Shown: positions 7,526-14,904 of the stretch, piece after piece
Layout: each line of letters begins with the position of its first letter
Position numbering within the stretch: the stretch's first letter is position 1
Assembly: GCF_029067145.1 (NCBI RefSeq)
Contig: NZ_JAIEFA010000082.1
Span: forward strand, 1 to 33,045
Origin: Helicobacter sp.
Lineage (GTDB): Bacteria > Campylobacterota > Campylobacteria > Campylobacterales > Helicobacteraceae
Direction of reading: 5' to 3'
DNA length: 33,045 nucleotides
Position numbers and translations under genes: made by a program
Notes under the pieces: generated by a model
Databases searched by the model: none
What the model was told of the DNA's origin: nothing
Seen by the model: only the letters and a program-made list of their open reading frames with translations

Positions 7526-9306
7526 TTAAAAGTCATATTTTACCCTTATCCAAGCATTTCTACCAATCTCATAAATCCTATCACTTATAGGATTATTTGC
7601 CACGCTTAAATCAATGCTATTTTTGGATAAATGATAACTATAAAGCTTATTGGTAATATTTTCTAGCCCCATTAAACTTGCCATTCTTGATAGCGCAATC
7701 CTGCATAGAGGTTGATGATTCCAATCCGCTAGAATCCCCGAAGTCTTTGCCGATGACATTTCCATATCCCTCATCAGAACGCGTTTGTTTGGCATTGGCA
7801 TACATTTCGCATTTCAAAAATATTTTTTGGTCATCGTATTTAAGTGCGATTCTGCTAGATAAGGGTGCGACTTGCGCTAAGGGCTTGTTTTCTTTTGTAT
7901 TCTCTCCATAAGTGTAACTCGCCATTGCTTCCGCAAAGAGATTAGGCATAAACTCATAAGAGACTTCTGCCTCCGCTCCGCTTAAAAAGGCGTTCGTGTT
8001 AAAGCTGCGTATTTGGGGCTTTGTATAATCTAACAAATATAGTCTTGTACATAAGAAATAAAGCCCGACACATTCGCGCTTAAACCCTCTTTTTGGTGGG
8101 ATAAACCAATGTCTAATTGCGTATTGGTTTCTTTGCTCAAATACATTCCATCTACCTTAGAAACCTCCCAAAAATCCGGAATCCTATCTGCGATTCCAAG
8201 TCCAGCATAAAGGGTGGAATCCCGCAAATAATGCTCATAACGCGCAAAGGCACTCGTGGCGTATTGCTTTCTTTCCTTGTCCAATCTGTGTGCGGTTGTC
8301 TCTATATAATCCTCTCTAATCCCCGCAAAAACACCAGATTCCGCCCCAATATACCATTCTCCTTGCGCATAGATTCCATAGGAATCAAAGGTATAGTTGG
8401 GTTGATAATTGGTGCGCAGTGCAGCCTCTGCGCCGTCTCTTGTCGTCTGTCCTGTGGAAGTGCGGGTTTTGTGCTTGTCCTTATCATAATCGCCCCCGAA
8501 GTAAAGTTTAGAGATTTCAAAAACCTTTTGTATTCTGCTTTAACACCAATATTTATGCGCTTTGGGTTGCTTAGGTTATAAAGATTTCCTATTTTTGGCT
8601 GACCATTAGTCAAGCTATAATTGTCCATAATATGGTCAATGCTATTATAATATGCGCGTAAATCTAGCAAATCTTTATCAAAATAATTTTGGAATCGCAA
8701 CTGATAAGATTCTCTATCAAAGGTGCGTGCGTCCATTGCCCTATCAGCATACGCCGCCTCTCCCCTGCCAATGTCTGCACTCAACTCCAAAGCACTTGTT
8801 TCCGTAAGTGTTAGAGCGCCTACAATCGTGCCGGAACGTCTTTGGTGTTCTGAATGCACTCTTTGACCTGCACCATCTTTGTAATCATCGCGTGAATAAT
8901 CCGAATAAATCCCCTGCAAACTTCCTAGTTCATTTCCAACGCTTAGATAAGTATTGAAATCCAACCGATTAAAGCTTCCCACAAGCCCATCGGCACTGAA
9001 GTTAAAGTTTGTATCTTTTAGGCGCAAAGTCTCTCGGTCAAAGAGGATTCCACCCGCGCTCATCGTGCCATAGCGAACATCTTGAGGACCCTTGATTAAA
9101 GTAACCAAATTGTAGTTTTGCGGAAAAACATAAGTCAAAGTTGTATCCATTCTCCCGCCACAACCACCATTTAAATTGCTTCCATTGACAAAAATTGGCA
9201 ATCTTCCAGCACCTTGTAAGCGGTAAAAGACCTCTGTGCCTCCCCCGCCCTTTTTGGCATTAGCCTTTATTATAAAATCAACACATATTACCAAAAATTT
9301 GTACAA
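7526..9306 (-). pseudogene. Decayed TonB-dependent copper receptor (OprC/NosA type)
   Basis: The intact part (9306 to about 8520) matches OprC/NosA receptors closely. It has CGGRMD at the site of the OprC CxxxM motif, a KGPQDVRYG plug motif, GRGEAAYADRAMDARTF and DHIMDNYSL, which gives the HxM motif. Those four residues form the outer-membrane copper site in OprC. At least four frame breaks follow: in an A5 run at 8519-8523, near 8036, near 7725 and near 7683. The last segment regains the barrel end GRNAWIRVKYDF with the terminal Phe. The 5' end is also lost: no signal peptide, no TonB box and only half a plug. It lies 90 bases upstream of the SHP operon on the same strand. Sequencing error cannot explain four shifts plus a missing N-terminus. 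Confidence 0.88.
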
Positions 9307-9378
9307 ATCGTTTGGATAAATTTTTGGATTAATTCTTGAAATTTAGTTAAACCCACCCAGCTAAATTCTAACTTTTGC

Positions 9379-9384
9379 TATAAT
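9379..9384 (+). promoter_or_regulatory. Probable -10 box of the DsbA-like gene
   Basis: TATAAT ends 32 bases before the ATG at 9417. The gene has a clear AAAGGA Shine-Dalgarno at 9405-9410. No good -35 is seen. The divergent receptor remnant begins about 75 bases to the left. Confidence 0.6.
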
Positions 9385-9416
9385 AATACATTTTAACAAA
9401 CTACAAAGGAAAATGA

Positions 9417-10070
9417 ATGCAAACAATATTGAGGTTACTTTTTGGAACATTTTTAAGCACACTCCTTGCTATGAATATGCTTTATGCAGAATCACTAAAA
9501 GAGGGCAAAGATTATATCAAACTAAAAACCCCTCTTGATGTCCCACAAAAATCTATTGTGGAGATTTTCAATGTGGGTTGTCCGCATTGTGCCAAAATGG
9601 GCGAGCTATTACCAAAACTTTTTGCAACAATTCCACAAGAAGCCGTATTTTTACCTTACCATATCATCACAGGAAGTGCATTTAGTGCGCAAGCAAGCGA
9701 GGTTTTAGCAGTTGCAGTTTCTATTGATGAGGAACGCAATCTGACTTCAAAAGATATTGAATCTTACTTTAGACGCGCAAGCAATGCGTATTTTGACGCA
9801 TTTTTCAAAACGCAAAAACATTTCAAAAACAAAGAATCTTTTATCGCTTTTGGCTTAGACGCAATGGAGATTTCACAAACAAAGTTTGAAACGCAATTAA
9901 GACACAAAGAAGTGCAAGAAAAGCTCAAAACTTGGCAAGATTCTATTGCACAAACAGGCATTCAAAGCGTACCTAGCTTTATTGTCAATGGCAAATACTT
10001 AATTCTAATGAATAAAGTTAAAGATTCGGAAGATTTTATTTATAAAATCAATTATTTACTTGGAATTTAA
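9417..10070 (+). CDS. Periplasmic thiol:disulfide oxidoreductase, DsbA-like
   Basis: A 217-residue exported thioredoxin-fold protein. The signal peptide covers residues 1-24 (cut after LYA), the active site CPHC is at 55-58 in FNVGCPHC, a helical insertion spans about 85-170, and the cis-proline is Pro186 in QSVPSFIVNGKY. The CPHC dipeptide is that of classical oxidising DsbA. It should introduce disulfides into exported proteins and be recycled by a DsbB or DsbI partner not found in the window. It has its own promoter and is not in an operon with its neighbours. DsbL or another DsbA paralogue is possible, so no symbol is given. The nearby c-type cytochromes could be clients of periplasmic thiol control, but nothing shows this. 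Confidence 0.88.
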   Translation: MQTILRLLFGTFLSTLLAMNMLYAESLKEGKDYIKLKTPLDVPQKSIVEIFNVGCPHCAKMGELLPKLFATIPQEAVFLPYHIITGSAFSAQASEVLAVAVSIDEERNLTSKDIESYFRRASNAYFDAFFKTQKHFKNKESFIAFGLDAMEISQTKFETQLRHKEVQEKLKTWQDSIAQTGIQSVPSFIVNGKYLILMNKVKDSEDFIYKINYLLGI

Positions 10071-10119
10071 ATTCATAAAAATTTGAAAATATCTTCACAA
10101 TTTATTAACAAAGTGTCTT

Positions 10120-10125
10120 TATAAT
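10120..10125 (+). promoter_or_regulatory. Probable -10 box of the small periplasmic protein gene
   Basis: TATAAT lies 44 bases before the ATG at 10169, with Shine-Dalgarno AAGGAG at 10158-10163. The 98-base gap after the DsbA-like gene holds no other feature. Confidence 0.6.
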
Positions 10126-10168
10126 TTCAAGTGCAATCACAAAAACAACTCAAAAATAAGGAGCAAAA

Positions 10169-10570
10169 ATGAAAACTTTGAAATTATTTGGCGCATTCGC
10201 AACTGCTGCGATTCTTTCTACTACTGCAATGGCAGGTTATGACTTTGATGTCGCGGGGCAAATTTCAGCAGTAGATAACAAGAACAAAACCATTACCTTA
10301 TCAGGACCAGGCGGACAACTTGTGATTAAAGTTTTACCCTACACTGAAATTAAAGGTGATGATTGTGGTGCTTTTGGACAAGATGTTTATGGCACTTTCA
10401 AAGATTTGACCGTGGGCAAATTTGTAGAGGTTGAAGCTATCCCTTATGGCGGATACAACGCTTATGCAGATAGCAATGCAGGAGCAATTGACCCACGAAC
10501 AGGTTTGCCACAAAGTATGCAATTAACTGCTAAAGAAATTGAATGGAAATGCTATCCTAAGGCTTACTAA
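10169..10570 (+). CDS. Small periplasmic beta-rich protein, function unknown
   Basis: A 133-residue protein with a clear signal peptide (MKTLKLFGAFATAAILSTTA, cut after AMA). The mature part opens with GQISAVDNKNKTITLSGPGG and has an LTVGKFVEVEA segment. This alternation of 'value from ion or compound' strands is reminiscent of the OB-like DUF5666 proteins. Two cysteines, in DDCGAFG and EWKCYP near the C-terminus, could form a disulfide. It has its own promoter and strong Shine-Dalgarno. I do not recognise a function; the DsbA-like neighbour makes disulfide formation plausible. Confidence 0.72.
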   Translation: MKTLKLFGAFATAAILSTTAMAGYDFDVAGQISAVDNKNKTITLSGPGGQLVIKVLPYTEIKGDDCGAFGQDVYGTFKDLTVGKFVEVEAIPYGGYNAYADSNAGAIDPRTGLPQSMQLTAKEIEWKCYPKAY

Positions 10571-10595
10571 TCTTAAAAATTATTAATCCTCCTAT

Positions 10596-10629
10596 AAAGC
10601 CTCTTTGGCTTTCGCTCCACACCTTTTTT
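10596..10629 (+). terminator. Possible weak terminator of the small periplasmic protein gene
   Basis: A six-pair stem AAAGCC-TCTTT-GGCTTT is followed by T6, but eleven bases separate the stem from the T run, so this is not a canonical intrinsic terminator. The stronger palindrome at 10630-10653 comes after the T run instead of before it. Confidence 0.3.
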
Positions 10630-10763
10630 CAAGATTCCATAAGTGGAATCTTGGGATATTCAATGCAACTACGCAACAGAGTCGTAGTATGCGTGTGTAG
10701 CACTCACTCGCAAAGCACAAATCCAAACTAAAAAATCTCTCGGTTGAATATTTTGACAGATTA

Positions 10764-10850
10764 AGATTATAGATTGCTTTGTTTTGCTCGTGATGACGCA
10801 GTGGATAATTGTCATTGCAAAGCCTCGTTAGAGGCTGTGGCAATTCATAG
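10764..10850. repeat. Dispersed composite repeat, copy 2
   Basis: The left end AGATTATAGATTGC (10764-10777) is identical to copy 1. The right unit reads GTCATTGCAA, a perfect stem AGCCTC-GTTA-GAGGCT (10821-10836), then GTGGCAATTCATAG. The stem sequence differs from every other copy while the flanks are kept. The long right-hand extension of copies 1, 4 and 6 is absent. Confidence 0.75.
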
Positions 10851-10930
10851 CTTCGGACTTTCCAAAAATAATAGAATCACAAAATAAAAGGCGAGATTCC
10901 ACCTTTACCTTGCTTTAAGAAATTCTACTC

Positions 10931-10936
10931 TATAAT
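10931..10936 (+). promoter_or_regulatory. -10 box of the repressor/ATPase operon
   Basis: TATAAT with a possible TTGCTT at 10910-10915 (15-base spacing, short). The predicted transcription start falls within the repressor operator immediately downstream, which is the expected layout for autorepression. Confidence 0.65.
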
Positions 10937-10937
10937 T

Positions 10938-10961
10938 ATATATGAACAAATGCTCATATAT
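10938..10961. promoter_or_regulatory. Operator of an ArsR/SmtB-family metal sensor
   Basis: ATATATGA (10938-10945) and TCATATAT (10954-10961) are perfect inverted arms around ACAAATGC; ten of twelve positions per half are symmetric. This is the TGAnCA...TGnTCA form typical of SmtB, CzrA and CadC operators. It spans the predicted transcription start, so a bound repressor would block the promoter until metal releases it. Confidence 0.8.
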
Positions 10962-10974
10962 TAAAGGAATCCTT

Positions 10975-11316
10975 ATGCCAGAACTAGACGAAAACCGCGC
11001 TAAAGCCCTACAAACAATCCTGAAAACGATTCCACAAGAAGAATTGCTTTATGACCTTGCAGAACTCTTTAAAATCTTTGGCGATTCCTCAAGGATTCGG
11101 ATTCTTTCACTTTTGCAAATAGATAAACTCTGCGTGGGTGAGATTTCATACCTCTTAAACCTCTCGCCAAGCGCAGTTTCTCATCAGCTAAGAATCCTAC
11201 GACAAGCGCGTCTTGTGCGCTACCAAAAAATCGGCAAAGAAGTCTTTTATTCGCTAGATGATGACCATATTGAAAAGATTTTCAATCAAGGTTTAGAGCA
11301 TATTCAAGAAATGTGA
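10975..11316 (+). CDS. ArsR/SmtB-family metal-responsive repressor
   Basis: A 113-residue winged-helix repressor: LFKIFGDSSRIRILSLLQ (alpha3 region), then ELCVG-type LCVGEISYLL with a cysteine, the recognition helix SPSAVSHQLRILRQARLV and the wing RYQKIGKEVFYSLDDDHI. The C-terminal DDDHIEKIF could supply alpha5 metal ligands as in SmtB and CzrA. An upstream ATG (10942) lies inside the operator, at or before the predicted transcript start, and has no Shine-Dalgarno. ATG 10975 follows AAAGGA and is preferred. It is coupled to the ATPase gene (stop codon 9 bases before that start), so it most likely senses the exported metal. It is unrelated to the two-component ArsR encoded at 21.9 kb. Confidence 0.9.
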   Translation: MPELDENRAKALQTILKTIPQEELLYDLAELFKIFGDSSRIRILSLLQIDKLCVGEISYLLNLSPSAVSHQLRILRQARLVRYQKIGKEVFYSLDDDHIEKIFNQGLEHIQEM

Positions 11317-11324
11317 GGAAAAAG

Positions 11325-13253
11325 ATGAACTGCTACAACAATCAATGCGAAACTATCTATGCAAAATCCAAAGAAAAATTTCTCCACCAAACCTTTTTTA
11401 TCAGCGCAATCTTGCTCTATTGTGTTGCGCTTTTGGTGGATTTAGAAATCTTAAGATTCCATTTAAATCCTCTGATTTTAACTTTCCTCTTTGTTTTTTG
11501 TTATTTCACTTTAGGTTTTGGAATCCTAAAAGAAGCTTTTAGAAGTCTTATTAAGCGGGAATATTTTAATGAAAATACTTTAATGGTACTTGCGAGCTTG
11601 AGTGCCTTTTGTATCGGCGAGAGCGCGGAAGCCGTAGCGATTCTAATCTTTTATCGCATAGGAGAAAGCCTGCAAGAACGCGTTGTAGAAAAAGCAAAAA
11701 AACAGATTCGCTCCCTAAGCGCACTTAAAATAGAAAGCGCGAGAATACTGCGCGAGAATACGCAAGTCTCCATTTCCCCAAAAGAGATTCAAGAGGGAGA
11801 TATACTCATCGTTTTTGCAGGAGAAAGAATCCCCGCTGATGGCAAAATCATCAAAGGAGAAAGCAATATTGACAACTCCGCACTCAATGGAGAATCTATC
11901 CCGCAAAGCGCAAATGTCGGGGATATGGTTTTCTCTGGCGGAATTAATTTAGATGGAATTTTGCATATCCAAACAACGCAAAATTACGCAAATTCCACAT
12001 TTAGCAAGATTCTACAACTCATTGAAGAGGGCAACGCGCAAAAAAGTCGCAGTGAAGCGTTTATTACGAAATTTGCCCGCTATTATACACCCATTGTTAC
12101 GCTTTTAGCCTTTGGAATCGCGCTTATTCCGACATTTTACCTTTGGATAATAGGAGCAAATCTTATAGAAGCATTCCAAACTTGGTCTTATCGCGGGATT
12201 ATTTTCTTAGTCGTCTCTTGCCCTTGCGCCCTCGTGATTTCTATCCCTCTTACCTTTTTTGCTTCTTTGGGAAAAGCCTCTCAAATGGGGATTTTGATTA
12301 AGGGTTCAAGCTATCTTGAATCGCTAGCTTTTGCGCAAACAATTGTATTGGACAAAACAGGCACGCTTACAAAAGGCACACTCACCCTTAAAGAAGTCCG
12401 AAATTACGGCTCTTATGGCAAAGATTTTATTTTAGAAAAAGCGCAAGAGTTAGAATCGCATTCCAATCACCCGATTGCCAAAGCCATTTTAAAGGGCAAG
12501 ATTCCGCAAGAAATCAATCCACAAGAAATCAAGAATCTTAAAGAACACGCGGGCGGAGGAATCAGCGCAACAATTGGGGAGAAAACCTTTGCGCTCGGCA
12601 ATGCGCGCTTCATAGAAGCCCTCACCCAAACAAGCATTCAAGACAAACAAAGCGCGAAATGCCAAGTCTTTTTAAGCTGTGAAAACGAAATCATTGGCTC
12701 CATACTCCTTGAAGACACACCCAAAGAGGAAGCCAAAGAGGTAGTAGAAAAGCTAAAAATGCGCGGAATGGAGTGCGTGTGCCTAAGCGGAGATAAGCAA
12801 AGTGTAGCGCAAGAAGTCGCAAAGAGTGTAGGAATCAGCGAGGTTTATGCGGAATTACTACCAAACGAAAAAGTCGCGCATTTACAAGAGATTCTAAGGG
12901 CGCAAAAGGCACGAGGCAAAAAGGTAATTTTCGTAGGAGACGGAATCAACGACGCGCCCTCTTTGGCATTAAGCGATATTGGAATCGCAATGGGAAAGGT
13001 TGGCAGTGATGTAGCGCTAGAGGGAGCGGACATTGTGGTGATGGACGATGATTTAAATAAGATTCCACTTGTTTTACAAATTGCGGATAAGACGCGAAAG
13101 ATTCTGTGGGAAAACATTATTTTTGCGCTCGGCACAAAAGTGCTGATTATGCTACTTGGCACACTTGGAATCGCGAATTTGTGGCTCGCACTCTTTGGCG
13201 ATGTGGGCGTGGCATTGCTCGCCCTTTTAAACGCCAAACGCGCAATGCGATAG
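11325..13253 (+). CDS. cadA: P1B-type ATPase exporting Cd/Zn/Co (CadA/ZntA-like)
   Basis: A 642-residue heavy-metal pump of the inner membrane. The motifs appear in order: actuator loop NGES (188-191), the metal-site helix SCPCALVISIPL (CPC 299-301), the phosphorylation site DKTGT (343-347), SNHPIAKAI and GDGINDAPSLA. CPC followed by ALVISIPL marks the Cd/Zn/Co group rather than copper pumps. There is no N-terminal HMA domain; only a short tail with Cys3 and Cys8 precedes the first helix, so it is shorter than ZntA or H. pylori CadA. Asn replaces the usual Thr or Ser of the TGE motif. ATG 11325 follows GAGGA; ATG 11313 would overlap the repressor stop and lacks that signal. It is co-transcribed with its repressor. 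Confidence 0.9.
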   Translation: MNCYNNQCETIYAKSKEKFLHQTFFISAILLYCVALLVDLEILRFHLNPLILTFLFVFCYFTLGFGILKEAFRSLIKREYFNENTLMVLASLSAFCIGESAEAVAILIFYRIGESLQERVVEKAKKQIRSLSALKIESARILRENTQVSISPKEIQEGDILIVFAGERIPADGKIIKGESNIDNSALNGESIPQSANVGDMVFSGGINLDGILHIQTTQNYANSTFSKILQLIEEGNAQKSRSEAFITKFARYYTPIVTLLAFGIALIPTFYLWIIGANLIEAFQTWSYRGIIFLVVSCPCALVISIPLTFFASLGKASQMGILIKGSSYLESLAFAQTIVLDKTGTLTKGTLTLKEVRNYGSYGKDFILEKAQELESHSNHPIAKAILKGKIPQEINPQEIKNLKEHAGGGISATIGEKTFALGNARFIEALTQTSIQDKQSAKCQVFLSCENEIIGSILLEDTPKEEAKEVVEKLKMRGMECVCLSGDKQSVAQEVAKSVGISEVYAELLPNEKVAHLQEILRAQKARGKKVIFVGDGINDAPSLALSDIGIAMGKVGSDVALEGADIVVMDDDLNKIPLVLQIADKTRKILWENIIFALGTKVLIMLLGTLGIANLWLALFGDVGVALLALLNAKRAMR

Positions 13254-13348
13254 CCCCAACATTCGCGCGTTGCCTTTTCCTTGCGGAATCTCGCAAAGGA
13301 CGAATGCAAAAAGTATAAACATATTGTCTTTGGGTGTCTATTGAATAA

Positions 13349-14602
13349 TTACAACCTCCCGCTGACTTGTTCTTTTGGCAAAATACCTTTCAAATCATAC
13401 ACAACCACCTTGCCGCGCGATTCAAAATCAAGCTCTTTAAACGCATTGTGCGCAACTGCAATAATCACTGCTTGATAATCTTGTAATCTAAATTTTTCCA
13501 TTTCTTGCAACATTAGCCCATATTCCCTTTTCACCTCCTCCGCATCTGCCCAAGGGTCATAAACTTCCACATTGCATTCAAAATCTTGTAACTCTCTAAT
13601 CACATCTACGACGCGAGAATTACGAATATCAGGGCAGTTTTCCTTGAAAGTAATTCCAAGAATCGCGACTTTGCTTCCCACAATTTGGTGCGCATTTTTG
13701 ACCATTAGCTTAATCACGCGTTCGGCGACTACAACCCCCATATTATCATTAATATGGCGTCCAGCTAGAATCACTTGCGAATGATAGCCTAGCGATTCCG
13801 CCTTGTGTGTGAGATAATAAGGATCTACGCCGATACAATGTCCGCCGACAAGCCCCGGACGAAAGGGCAAGAAATTCCACTTGCTCCCTGCTGCTTCTAG
13901 CACTTCTAAGGTATCAATCCCTAGTTTTTCAAAAATCAAGGCAAGTTCATTCACAAAGGCGATATTGATGTCTCTTTGCGAATTTTCAATGACTTTTGCC
14001 GCCTCTGCGACTTTGATACTTGGTGCTTTGTGCGTTCCAGCCGTGATAATACTTGCATAAAGCGCATTCACTTCCTCTGCAACTTGCGGTGTAGAGCCAC
14101 TTGTTACTTTTTTGATATTGGGCAGGCGGTGGGCTTTATCGCCGGGATTAATACGCTCGGGCGAATATCCGCAGAAAAAATCTACATTAAACTTTAGCCC
14201 GCTGACTTGCTCCAAAATCGGCACACAATCCTCTTCAGTGCAACCTGGATAAACCGTGCTTTCATAAATCACAATATCGCCTTTTTTCAAGACTTTTCCT
14301 ACACTACTAGAGGCTTTTTGCAAAGGTGTTAAATCGGGCTTATTATAATTGTCAATCGGCGTTGGCACGGTAACAATAAAAATCTGTGCCTCTTTTAAAT
14401 CCTCCAAATTGGTTGTAAAATGCAAATTTTTAGCGCTCTTAAGTTCGGATTCCTCTACCTCTAATGTGCGGTCATAACCGCTCTTTAGCTCCTCAATGCG
14501 TTTGGCAAAAATATCAAATCCTAGCACCTTATAAGTTTTGCCAAATTCTACCGCTAGGGGCAATCCAACATATCCAAGACCAATCACAGCAAGAGTTTTC
14601 AT
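13349..14602 (-). CDS. UDP-sugar 6-dehydrogenase (TviB/WbpA/WbpO type)
   Basis: This enzyme oxidises C6 of a UDP-hexose or UDP-N-acetylhexosamine to the uronic acid with two NAD+, supplying surface polysaccharide. The 417-residue protein has an N-terminal Rossmann site GLGYVGLPLA (8-17), TVPTPID and ESTVYPGCTE, then the catalytic Cys256 in GGHCIGVDPYYL and a C-terminal domain with GITFKENCPDIRNSR. The stretch KWNFLPFRPGLVGGHCIG is that of the Vi-antigen TviB and WbpA group acting on N-acetylated sugars; the exact substrate cannot be read from sequence. It stands alone, convergent with the metal ATPase, without glycosyltransferases beside it. Confidence 0.9.
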   Translation of the reverse strand: MKTLAVIGLGYVGLPLAVEFGKTYKVLGFDIFAKRIEELKSGYDRTLEVEESELKSAKNLHFTTNLEDLKEAQIFIVTVPTPIDNYNKPDLTPLQKASSSVGKVLKKGDIVIYESTVYPGCTEEDCVPILEQVSGLKFNVDFFCGYSPERINPGDKAHRLPNIKKVTSGSTPQVAEEVNALYASIITAGTHKAPSIKVAEAAKVIENSQRDINIAFVNELALIFEKLGIDTLEVLEAAGSKWNFLPFRPGLVGGHCIGVDPYYLTHKAESLGYHSQVILAGRHINDNMGVVVAERVIKLMVKNAHQIVGSKVAILGITFKENCPDIRNSRVVDVIRELQDFECNVEVYDPWADAEEVKREYGLMLQEMEKFRLQDYQAVIIAVAHNAFKELDFESRGKVVVYDLKGILPKEQVSGRL

Positions 14603-14705
14603 CTGTTTCCTTTATCCATATGAGTTTGAATAAAATTTTATCTACTTTTTCTAAACGCATTCTAAACTTTCACTTTAAGATTCCATTTTTATTGCGTATT
14701 ATCTT

Positions 14706-14786
14706 TTCGTTCTTGCGAAGAACAAACAAAGCAAGACGAAGCGCACACTGCGAAGCAATTTTCCCACACTTGCAAATCCACAATTT
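14706..14786. repeat. Dispersed repeat, copy 3a (degenerate right half)
   Basis: From 14741 the sequence GCGCACACTGCGAAGCA, then TTTTCCCACACTTGCAAATC and a terminal ACAATTTT, matches the right-hand extension of copies 1, 4 and 6. A perfect stem GTTCTT-GCG-AAGAAC lies at 14709-14723, but its position relative to the flanks is not regular. The left end is not recognisable. Confidence 0.6.
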
Positions 14787-14830
14787 TGGATTCTAATAAA
14801 TTAACAATGAAATCCTAAATGTTTGCTTGA

Positions 14831-14873
14831 TTTTAGATTGCCACAAATCGCAAGCGATTCTTCGCAATGACGC
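14831..14873. repeat. Dispersed repeat, copy 3b (single unit)
   Basis: A solo unit in reverse orientation: TTTTAGATTGCCAC, the perfect stem AATCG-CAAG-CGATT (14846-14859), then CTTCGCAATGACGC. Read on the other strand it is GTCATTGCGAAG, stem, TGTGGCAATCTA, which is the core unit without the long right extension. The same stem, slightly decayed, recurs at 29517-29530. Confidence 0.75.
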
Positions 14874-14904
14874 AGCAGAAAACTTAAAATAAGGACACAA
14901 TAAA

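Larger units (their letters stand above)
10571..10974. other. Hairpin-rich non-coding region
   Basis: Four hundred bases hold, in order: a weak stem AAAGCC-TCTTT-GGCTTT (10596-10612); a T6 run (10624-10629); a perfect palindrome CAAGATTCCA-TAAG-TGGAATCTTG (10630-10653); a stem ACTACG/CGTAGT (10668-10688); one dispersed repeat (10764-10850); and the promoter and operator of the repressor gene. Short reading frames here show no recognisable protein. Confidence 0.7.
14603..14904. other. Non-coding region with two repeat units
   Basis: Three hundred bases between moeA and the dehydrogenase, both leftward. They contain the upstream region of the dehydrogenase (about 14603-14650) and two relics of the dispersed repeat (14706-14786 and 14831-14873). 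No gene is seen. Confidence 0.7.

Noticed and set aside
8519..8523. Phase variation of the copper receptor through the A5 run
   Set aside because: The run is too short to be a contingency tract, and at least three other breaks and a missing N-terminus mean a single slip could not restore the gene.
10592..10843. An 83-codon leftward frame in the spacer before the repressor gene
   Set aside because: It runs through the repeat and several hairpins and has no recognisable features.
13260..13306. Nested stems CATTCG/CGAATG and CCTTGCG/CGCAAAGG between the metal ATPase and the sugar dehydrogenase
   Set aside because: It resembles a very decayed unit of the dispersed repeat, or a bidirectional terminator, but there is no T run and the flank match is too weak to claim either.
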